From: Fimbriimonadaceae bacterium
Lineage (GTDB): Bacteria > Armatimonadota > Fimbriimonadia > Fimbriimonadales > Fimbriimonadaceae
Assembly: GCA_014380605.1 (NCBI GenBank)
Contig: JACMJO010000495.1
Span: 1-5,554, forward strand
Length of the DNA stretch: 5,554 bases
Direction: 5' to 3'
Shown here piece after piece: positions 1-5,141 of the stretch (the stretch's first letter is position 1; each line of letters opens with the position of its first letter). The notes beneath the pieces were generated by a model. The model saw only the letters and a program-made list of their open reading frames with translations, searched no databases and had not been told where the DNA came from. The position numbers were made by a program, and so were the translations under genes.

Positions 1-718
1 CCAACCGCCAACCATCGATGCCGCGATTGAGATAGTGCCGGACGACGGAGTTCTTCGACCGCCAGATGTAGTCCTGAACCCTCCTCGACTCCAGATTCAG
101 AGCGGGCAAGTTGCCGACTCCTGCCCAGGCCCGGTAGCCGGTTTTGTACTCCTTGCCGAAATAGAACCAATCCCGTCGAGGGCTCTTCGGGTTCTTGGAG
201 GCTTGCTGGAAGAGGTCCGAAGTCCTTCCCACATGGTTGAAGACCCCGTCCAGGACGATCCTCATCTTCGCTCCATGAGTTCCAGAGATCAGCCGATCAA
301 GGTCTTTCCCAGTACCGAATTCTGGGGCCACCTTCAGATAGTCTTGGGCATCATATCTGTGGTTGGTCAACGCCTGATGGATCGGCGTGAGGTACAGGAC
401 ATCCGCTCCGAGTTTGGAGATGTAGCCCAGCTTGGATTGGACTCCCGGAAGGTCACCTCCCCAAAACTCCAATTCATGGGACCACAGGCCCACTTCGGGG
501 AGGAACGTTCCCCCTTTTGGCAGTTCGTCCCAGTTCCGAAGCTTTCGTGGTCCGGTGAAGAACTTTGCCTTGGCGATCGGGTTCCTGGGTGGAAAAAAGC
601 GATCGACGAAGACTTGATAGATCACGGGCCCGATTCTCCAGTCCTTCGCCCGAGCCTGGAAGGTTTCTGGGCCAAGATTGGGAGATAGCGTCATGGCGAG
701 CAAGGTTCCGAGGATCAT
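1..718 (-). CDS. GH13 alpha-amylase-family glycoside hydrolase, N-terminal part (cut by window edge)
   Basis: This gene encodes the first 239 residues of a GH13 enzyme, which would act on alpha-1,4/1,6-glucans such as starch, maltodextrin or pullulan. I translated it by hand from the complement. Visible landmarks are the barrel opening VIYQVFVDRFF (about 32-42), FWGGDLPGV (85-93), LGADVLYLTPI (103-113), YDAQDY (122-127), conserved region I DGVFNH (157-162), the LPALN stretch (about 204-208) and region II GIDGWRL (233-239). The next codon should encode the nucleophile Asp; only its first base, G, is inside the window. The family is known for an Asp nucleophile, a Glu acid/base and a second Asp, all downstream here, so activity cannot be judged. 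The N-terminus (MILGTLLAMTL) is hydrophobic and suggests export, but it lacks a basic n-region. The ATG at 718 has a GTAGGA motif at a suitable distance. A GTG at 766 would add 16 residues including a lysine, but I see no site in front of it. The neopullulanase/cyclomaltodextrinase subgroup is plausible but unproven. Confidence 0.93.
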   Translation of the reverse strand, partial: MILGTLLAMTLSPNLGPETFQARAKDWRIGPVIYQVFVDRFFPPRNPIAKAKFFTGPRKLRNWDELPKGGTFLPEVGLWSHELEFWGGDLPGVQSKLGYISKLGADVLYLTPIHQALTNHRYDAQDYLKVAPEFGTGKDLDRLISGTHGAKMRIVLDGVFNHVGRTSDLFQQASKNPKSPRRDWFYFGKEYKTGYRAWAGVGNLPALNLESRRVQDYIWRSKNSVVRHYLNRGIDGWRL

Positions 719-728
719 TTTCTGAAAT

Positions 729-750
729 CCTACCCATGGCCATTGGTAGG
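729..750. promoter_or_regulatory. 22-bp near-perfect palindrome in the GH13/small-gene divergent gap
   Basis: The half-sites CCTACCCATGG (729-739) and CCATTGGTAGG (740-750) match as inverted repeats in 10 of 11 positions with no spacer. The palindrome sits in the 104-bp gap between the GH13 gene (start 718, minus) and the small secreted gene (start 823, plus). Read on the minus strand, its last bases are part of the GTAGGA Shine-Dalgarno-like motif of the GH13 gene. It could be a dimeric repressor operator for a carbohydrate gene, or an mRNA hairpin that hides the ribosome binding site. No -35/-10 pair is clear enough to call. The regulatory role is inference; the symmetry is seen directly. 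Confidence 0.45.
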
Positions 751-822
751 AATATTCTCTGTTCACTTCGTCGAAATGGAACGGAGGCCCAATCGTCGTG
801 AATAGCAGAGGGAACCAAAGGA

Positions 823-1146
823 ATGAAGACGATCGCACTGGCCATCGGCCTCGTAATGGCGGCAGGAAGTCAACTCTCGCCTGAGCATAAACGGATTGAG
901 AAGTTGTTGCAGACTCCGCCAAACTCCACCGAAATTATCATCGAACATCGGCCGATCGCGAATTTGGAGCGGGTGAAGTCCTGGCATATCGGCGATAGCA
1001 AATGGTGGATAAGGCTACAGCCCGCCGACATATATCGAATGCGAGAGTTAGATGTAAAGCGCAAATACAAGGTGACGGGCGTTGTGTTGGAACAGAATTA
1101 CGGGGCGATAGAGTTTTGGGTGAAGAGGCTGGAATACGCCGACTAG
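823..1146 (+). CDS. Small secreted protein of unknown function (107 aa)
   Basis: I do not recognise a family. The N-terminus MKTIALAIGLVMAAG has one lysine followed by a hydrophobic run and small residues, which looks like a Sec signal peptide cleaved near residues 15-17. The mature part is about 90 residues, rich in charged and aromatic residues. It has a Trp-rich patch (WHIGDSKWWIRL, 54-65) and a C-terminal YKVTGVVLEQNYGAIEFWV stretch (82-100) that looks like two or three beta strands, possibly a small OB- or barrel-like domain; that is a guess. The ATG at 823 has GAGGG about 10 bases upstream, a reasonable ribosome binding site. It is divergent from the GH13 gene and followed after 90 bp by another small membrane-anchored gene on the same strand. 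No cysteine or lipobox is present, so it is not a lipoprotein. Confidence 0.7.
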   Translation: MKTIALAIGLVMAAGSQLSPEHKRIEKLLQTPPNSTEIIIEHRPIANLERVKSWHIGDSKWWIRLQPADIYRMRELDVKRKYKVTGVVLEQNYGAIEFWVKRLEYAD

Positions 1147-1236
1147 CCAATGGCGTAATCGAAAAACTACACCAACATTCGGCCGGTTGCGCAGATCGAG
1201 AAGGTGGTTCGGTCGATTGCGACGTAGAATTTACTA

Positions 1237-1656
1237 ATGCGCGGGAGGATAGTTCGAACAGTTGCTAAGTGGGTTTTCTACTTGGCGATTGCCGGGACGG
1301 TGGCTGGCATGTACGTCATGGCCAACCCCGAAGCTTTCACACCCATCCCTTCGACGCGCGATGAGGCCCTGGTGGGCGATTGGTATGTCCAGCGGTATGG
1401 GAGCTTTCGCCACTACGTCTTTCGATCCGATGGCACGGGTGAGATTTGGAATCCTGGGCGTGAAACCCGCAAGTTCCGTTGGGGAACCCAGGACCGGCGG
1501 CTCCGCATGAAGTATCAAACCGGGAACGGATGGACCGCCCCGGAGTTCGACATGCAAGTGGACTCCGAGTCGGATGAGGTGGAGCTCAAGCCAAGAGGCA
1601 GTGGCCCTTACATGGTTCTACAACGCGAAGCTCCCGAAAGCGCAGTTTTGAAGTAG
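1237..1656 (+). CDS. Single-pass membrane protein with beta-rich outer domain, unknown function (139 aa)
   Basis: A short basic N-terminus (MRGRIVRTVAK) is followed by a membrane segment at about residues 12-29, and then by a domain outside the membrane by the positive-inside rule. From about residue 44 the pattern resembles small lipocalin-like or copper-resistance-like beta barrels: LVGDWYVQ, then HYVFRSDGTGEIW (59-71), FRWGTQDRRLRMKY (80-93) and a C-terminal VELKPRGSGPYMVL (115-128). This kind of 'G-x-W ... F-x-x-DGTG ... W' pattern is common in uncharacterised bacterial stress or envelope proteins, and I cannot assign a named family. The only ATG in frame before the membrane segment is at 1237, with no good ribosome binding site before it; a GGGAGG lies just inside the frame but no start codon follows it in phase. 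Its stop lies 9 bp from the stop of the convergent nucleotidyltransferase gene, and no terminator hairpin is visible between them. Confidence 0.7.
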   Translation: MRGRIVRTVAKWVFYLAIAGTVAGMYVMANPEAFTPIPSTRDEALVGDWYVQRYGSFRHYVFRSDGTGEIWNPGRETRKFRWGTQDRRLRMKYQTGNGWTAPEFDMQVDSESDEVELKPRGSGPYMVLQREAPESAVLK

Positions 1657-1665
1657 GAATTTCGC

Positions 1666-2439
1666 CTAAAGATTGTCGAAGTCGGCAATCGTCTTTCGGA
1701 AGAATTGGTCCAGCGGTCCCGTTTCGGGCAAGGGCGACGAAGGGATGGCCGCGCTGTCTATGGTCGCCATTTCTGATTCGATAAAGGATTGGATCGATTC
1801 GATCTTTTCGCCTGTCCCGACCTCGGATGCTCGCTTCTTCATAGCGACCAATGCCTCAATGTCCTGCTTGACGATTCCATGGGGGATTAGCCGCTCAACC
1901 ATCGTGTCGAACTCCATGGGAGCCGGGCCAAGCCCAGCCGCGATCCATTTGCAAGCCAAGATGGGTCTGAGAACGTAAAGGTACTTCTTGAGGGGAACCT
2001 CCTCTCGATCGAAGTAGTCGCGAACGTTGCCTCTTGCCATGGATCGGTAGTGGTAATAGCAACGTTCGGTGGAATAGCAGAGGTTTGCTACCTGACGAAG
2101 CTGTTCTACGGCCGAAGGGCGGGACATATAGACGATCGGCGACCTCAGCCATTCGTAGAACGGAGGATTTGATTTCCGCATGAGCCGGAGCGCCTTCCTC
2201 AACTCCCATCCGCTCACATCTAAGTCGTTGGGCAACATCCGCTCGATCACATCGCGATGATCGACGATGGAGAGGTACCAATCGGCAGGTTGAACATAGA
2301 CGAAACGGACGTCCCAATCGCTGTCGGGGGAGTCGAATCCCCAGGCGCGCGAACCTGACTCGCATGCGTAGATGACTTTGCATCCAGTTTCCCTTTCGAT
2401 GTCCACCAAGGTAGATCGGATGAGGGTTTCCATGTCCAT
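1666..2439 (-). CDS. RlaP/YcgL-family predicted nucleotidyltransferase (DNA polymerase beta superfamily)
   Basis: This is a 257-residue protein of the minimal nucleotidyltransferase family known as YcgL or RlaP (RNA repair pathway DNA-polymerase-beta family). The nucleotidyltransferase signature is complete: GSRAWGF (29-35), then SDWDVRF (40-46) with metal-binding Asp41 and Asp43, and a third acidic residue at Asp74 in DLDVSGWEL. Family-typical blocks follow: NPPFYEWLRSPIVY (91-104), HYRSMARGNVRDYF (130-143) and KKYLYVLRPILACKWI (151-166). Length and order fit the family. Members are predicted to transfer a nucleotide to RNA or protein; in some genomes they sit with RNA ligases, which are absent here, so the substrate is unknown. 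Two candidate starts lie two codons apart, at 2439 and 2433. The AGGGA motif abuts the first and is 6 bases from the second, so Met3 (2433) may be the true start. The gene is divergent from the esterase across only 45 bp. Confidence 0.92.
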   Translation of the reverse strand: MDMETLIRSTLVDIERETGCKVIYACESGSRAWGFDSPDSDWDVRFVYVQPADWYLSIVDHRDVIERMLPNDLDVSGWELRKALRLMRKSNPPFYEWLRSPIVYMSRPSAVEQLRQVANLCYSTERCYYHYRSMARGNVRDYFDREEVPLKKYLYVLRPILACKWIAAGLGPAPMEFDTMVERLIPHGIVKQDIEALVAMKKRASEVGTGEKIESIQSFIESEMATIDSAAIPSSPLPETGPLDQFFRKTIADFDNL

Positions 2440-2484
2440 TCCCTGGATTGTGACCTTTTGCGAAGTCTGTTCGTCTAGGCGGAC

Positions 2485-3222
2485 ATGCTTGCAGTTGCGG
2501 TTGTGTGTCTATTGGCTCAGGGCGGGTCGGTTACCGTCGATCGAGATATCGTCTATGGGAAATCCAAGGGAGTGGCGGGGCAGTTCGAGCTGAAGCTGGA
2601 CTTGTACCGAGCTTCGACCTCGGCAAAGGCTCCGGGCGTGGTGCTTATCCATGGCGGCGGATTCACGGGCGGGAGCAAGGGTGGCCAGACTGGCTCGCTT
2701 TCTCGGTATCTGGCCGAGCGCGGCTTCGTGTGCGTGGACATCAACTACCGGCTCCAGCGAGATATCGGGGGCCCGATTCGGGACGCCATTCTGGCGGCGG
2801 TGGAAGATGCGGGGAAGGCTTTGGATTGGATGGTCGCGAATGCGGATCGGTATGGCATCGATAAGAAAAGGCTGGCAATCGGCGGCTCTTCGGCGGGCGC
2901 AATCACCGCGCTTTTCAGCACCTATGGCGACAACCGAAGCAAGGTCCCCGTGAAGGCGGTCATCGACCTTTGGGGCGGGATGTATGGCCAGCAGTCGGCG
3001 ATGAAGAAAGGCGATCCGCCGATGCTGATCATCCATGGCACCGAGGATCGGGTCGTTTCCTATCAGCTTGCCGAGGCTCTGATGGTCCGGGCGAAGGAAG
3101 TCGGAGTCTCCACAGAGTTAAAGAAAGTGGTCGGCGCGGGGCATGGGATGCGGCTGGATGGGAAGTTTGAGGGCGAGACGTTCAATGACATCATTCTCAA
3201 ATTCCTAAAGCGGCACCTTTAG
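2485..3222 (+). CDS. Secreted alpha/beta-hydrolase, esterase/lipase (HGGG type)
   Basis: This is a 245-residue serine hydrolase of the BD-FAE/hormone-sensitive-lipase-like group, known for hydrolysing carboxyl esters, including acetyl or feruloyl groups on plant polysaccharides. The oxyanion-hole motif HGGGF is at 56-60, the nucleophile elbow GGSSAG at 133-138 gives Ser136, the acid is Asp188 in HGTEDRV, and the catalytic His is His220 in GAGHGM. Spacing and order fit a complete catalytic triad. The N-terminus MLAVAVVCLLAQGG is hydrophobic with small residues and is probably a short signal peptide, although it lacks a basic residue. The start at 2485 has AGGCGG only 2 bases upstream, which is closer than usual. 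Its last codons overlap the stop of the convergent small membrane-protein gene by 4 bp. A GH13 glycosidase nearby makes a role in carbohydrate breakdown possible, but the genes are not co-transcribed. Confidence 0.93.
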   Translation: MLAVAVVCLLAQGGSVTVDRDIVYGKSKGVAGQFELKLDLYRASTSAKAPGVVLIHGGGFTGGSKGGQTGSLSRYLAERGFVCVDINYRLQRDIGGPIRDAILAAVEDAGKALDWMVANADRYGIDKKRLAIGGSSAGAITALFSTYGDNRSKVPVKAVIDLWGGMYGQQSAMKKGDPPMLIIHGTEDRVVSYQLAEALMVRAKEVGVSTELKKVVGAGHGMRLDGKFEGETFNDIILKFLKRHL

Positions 3223-3443
3223 GAATCTCGGCTAAGCTCTTGATGGCGATCTTCCTTTGGTTTTGAAGCGTAAACCGCCCACCCGGCGACCAGCATCATG
3301 AATCCGAACCCGCCAATAATCAGCCCCAGGAAGTTCCAGACGAACAGATCGGCTTGGTTTTTGAGGCTGAGCAGGACAAAGAGGCCACCCAACAGCATCG
3401 CCATTCCGCCCAGCCACGCGATAACTCCGCCAATCGCTTTCAT
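3219..3443 (-). CDS. Small two-helix membrane protein, unknown function (74 aa)
   Basis: Two strongly hydrophobic segments are visible at about residues 5-27 (GGVIAWLGGMAMLLGG...) and 33-58 (LFVWNFLGLIIGGFGF...). A short loop carrying Lys28 and Asp32 separates them, and the tail (KPKEDRHQELSRDS) is hydrophilic. Glycine is frequent in both helices, as in tightly packed helical hairpins. No catalytic motif or named family is recognisable. It starts 53 bp after the stop of the McsB-like kinase gene on the same strand and is probably the last gene of that transcription unit. The ATG at 3443 has no clear ribosome binding site, consistent with translation depending on the upstream genes. Codon use matches its neighbours, which supports a real gene despite its size. 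Confidence 0.72.
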   Translation of the reverse strand: MKAIGGVIAWLGGMAMLLGGLFVLLSLKNQADLFVWNFLGLIIGGFGFMMLVAGWAVYASKPKEDRHQELSRDS

Positions 3444-3496
3444 GCTTAAAGCTTAGGTTGGTTTGAGGGAGGCGGCGGTCTTGAAAACCTCCGACC

Positions 3497-4522
3497 TCAT
3501 GCGCCCTTTTCCAGCAGTCCCCGGACGTACTCTGCCCTGAGCCGACCGGCCTTATCCTCATCGGCGGAGACTTGAAGCTCCAAATGGGTGAGGTGGCCGT
3601 CGATCTCTCGGGGATGAAAATTGAACCCATCAAGCCCCGCAAACGCCGCCCATCTGGCAAAGGCAAAGACCCGAAGGGAATCGGGCAGGGTGAGGGCTCG
3701 GGAGGACAGGGCAAAGTCTCGAACCTGGAGCGCGCGCTGGATCAGCATCGGCTTGGGCAAGGAGTTCCTGGCGTAGCGTTCCTCCTTTAGAAGGTACTCG
3801 GCGGCCCCAATGAACTCGACCAGACTTCCGCTGATAATGCTAACTTGGACAAACGCACCCACCGCTCGACTGCTCTCCCCAAACAGCCCTCGGGCGACGA
3901 TCCCTTGGGAAGCCAGAGCCTTGAGCACGGCGGGGAGTCGCTTGGACTGGGCCAGGCCAATGAGGTGGAACATGGCGGAGAGTCGATGCCCCTTTCCGGC
4001 GTTGTAAGGGCTGGCGGCAAGGTAGCCGAATGAGGGCGACCAGGCAAAGTTCAGTTGCTTGCCCAACTCGCGAAGCCCCATCGATGCTGTTTCTTGGGCG
4101 GTTTCTGCGGACCATCCTGCGGTCAGAGCTTGGATTCTCAGGTGGTCCTCTTCATTGATCATCACGCTGAGCCGTCGGTCTTGGTCGAGTAGAAGGGCTC
4201 GGCCAGGAAGGCTCCAGGAAAAGTCGGGAGAGGCCAATCGGCATCCCACCAAGTACTCGCGCTCGGCATTGGAGATGTGGCGGTGGACGCTGAAGTCGAT
4301 CCTAGATTCCCGAATCGCGTGCAAGACCTCCTTGAGGATTGCTTGAAGCTCGTCGGTGCTGGCGGCATGGGGGAACTTGTGGCCCGCCAAATTCCGTAGG
4401 AATCGAGACCGGGTGCTGAGGACCACATCGGCATGGGGAGCATCGCGGTCGAGCCAAGACGGTGGCGGCATCGAGCGAAGCACCATCCGCTTCCAAGCTT
4501 CAGCATCGCCCACGGTCGGCAT
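3497..4522 (-). CDS. Divergent McsB-like protein arginine kinase (ATP:guanido phosphotransferase family)
   Basis: This is a 341-residue protein, close to the usual McsB length of about 350. McsB phosphorylates arginines on proteins and, in Bacillus, marks them for ClpCP degradation. The phosphagen-kinase core is clear: VVLSTRSRFLRN (33-44) with ATP-binding Arg38 and Arg40, the NEEDHLRIQ loop (123-131), FGYLAASPYNAGKGHR (165-180) with Arg180, and VARGLFGESSRAVG (209-222) with Arg211. Two sites deviate. The active-site Cys of the family's CPTN motif is Ser171 (SPYN), and the acidic residue of the family's GEGSEA motif is Arg219 (GESSRA). The following ISNQxTLG-type block is also changed (VSIISGSL). 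The nucleotide site therefore looks intact while the guanidino-recognition site is altered, so the protein may be weakly active, have changed specificity, or be regulatory. No mcsA, ctsR or clpC is adjacent. The ATG at 4522 has no good ribosome binding site; Met13 (4486), with GGAAG upstream, is an alternative start. Confidence 0.88.
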   Translation of the reverse strand: MPTVGDAEAWKRMVLRSMPPPSWLDRDAPHADVVLSTRSRFLRNLAGHKFPHAASTDELQAILKEVLHAIRESRIDFSVHRHISNAEREYLVGCRLASPDFSWSLPGRALLLDQDRRLSVMINEEDHLRIQALTAGWSAETAQETASMGLRELGKQLNFAWSPSFGYLAASPYNAGKGHRLSAMFHLIGLAQSKRLPAVLKALASQGIVARGLFGESSRAVGAFVQVSIISGSLVEFIGAAEYLLKEERYARNSLPKPMLIQRALQVRDFALSSRALTLPDSLRVFAFARWAAFAGLDGFNFHPREIDGHLTHLELQVSADEDKAGRLRAEYVRGLLEKGA

Positions 4523-4554
4523 GGGCTAATTGTGGCATTTAGAGGTGGGTTGGA

Positions 4555-5124
4555 CTAACCCTCCTTCAGCTCCCGAATCGCCAAACGACGCTCCCTACGC
4601 TCTACAAGCTTCTCCAACTCCACGTTCAGCTTGTCCACTAACTCGATCGCGAGGTTGCCTGGCCGATCTCCGTGGGGCGGCCTCTCGATGAGAGTGCAGA
4701 TCGTCTCGTTCGGCGCGTAGCAGGTGAAATCGGCATGGAAATAGATCTCGGCGTAGCCATTGCAGGTCAAATCGCCAGCGATCAGGATGTCCTGCGAATC
4801 GTCGCCCCAGCTTGCCTTCAACTTATCAACATTTGCCGACGGTAGGATCTCCACGCTGGAAACGACCATCGCGAGCAACTGATCCTTGAGGAGCGTGGCG
4901 AATACGGGATGGGTGTGATCCTGATTGACGCAGAGCGCAACCCGTAGCCCCGCCAGCAATCTGGGCGGGGTGGAAGTTACTACTGGCAACTGCTTCGCTG
5001 AATCCAGCGCTTTCTCCACCGCAATGATCCGAGTCTCAAAACGGCGTTGGCGGTCACCGACCACCAACGCCACCGAGATGCCGCCAATAACGGCGGCAAC
5101 CAACCCAAGCACTACTTCAAGCAT
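4555..5124 (-). CDS. Membrane-anchored protein of unknown function (189 aa)
   Basis: I do not recognise this family. A membrane segment spans about residues 2-23 (VVLGLVAAVIGGISVALVVG) and is followed by an amphipathic charged helix (RQRRFETRIIAVEKAL, 25-40), so the rest is probably cytoplasmic. The central part (about 55-150) looks like an alternating alpha/beta domain: LRVALCVN (60-67), VEILPSA (91-97), DILIAGDL (112-119), AEIYFHADFTCY (125-136) and TICTLIER (141-148). It ends in a highly charged helix (KLNVELEKLVERRERRLAIREL, about 165-186) likely to form a coiled coil. Three cysteines (65, 121, 135) lie in the domain without a clear metal-binding pattern. The gene lies 17 bp after the upstream gene's stop and 32 bp before the McsB-like start, so co-transcription is likely, and it may be a membrane anchor or partner for the kinase (inference). 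The start site has only a weak GGTTGGAAC upstream. Confidence 0.78.
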   Translation of the reverse strand: MLEVVLGLVAAVIGGISVALVVGDRQRRFETRIIAVEKALDSAKQLPVVTSTPPRLLAGLRVALCVNQDHTHPVFATLLKDQLLAMVVSSVEILPSANVDKLKASWGDDSQDILIAGDLTCNGYAEIYFHADFTCYAPNETICTLIERPPHGDRPGNLAIELVDKLNVELEKLVERRERRLAIRELKEG

Positions 5125-5141
5125 GTTCCAACCACGTTAGA

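Noticed and set aside
35..688. Long open frame on the plus strand across the first 650 bases
   Set aside because: It is antisense to a GH13 gene whose motifs (DGVFNH, GIDGWRL) are unmistakable on the minus strand; the plus-strand product shows no family pattern.
474..845. Minus-strand open frame of 123 codons overlapping the GH13 start
   Set aside because: It shares DNA with the GH13 gene in a different phase, is rich in Arg/Ser/Pro as shadow frames are, and has no recognisable domain.
1774..1812. Repeated GATTCGAT-like units
   Set aside because: They lie inside the nucleotidyltransferase gene and reflect repeated Ile-Glu-Ser codons in a short charged stretch; no regular array is formed.
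3219..3222. 4-bp overlap of convergent genes as a signal
   Set aside because: Convergent stop overlaps of this size are common in compact genomes and need no special explanation.
3468..3492. GGAGG/CCTCC inverted repeat with 15-nt loop between the kinase and small membrane gene, considered as a terminator
   Set aside because: The stem is only 5 bp, the loop is long and there is no T-run, so it is probably chance.
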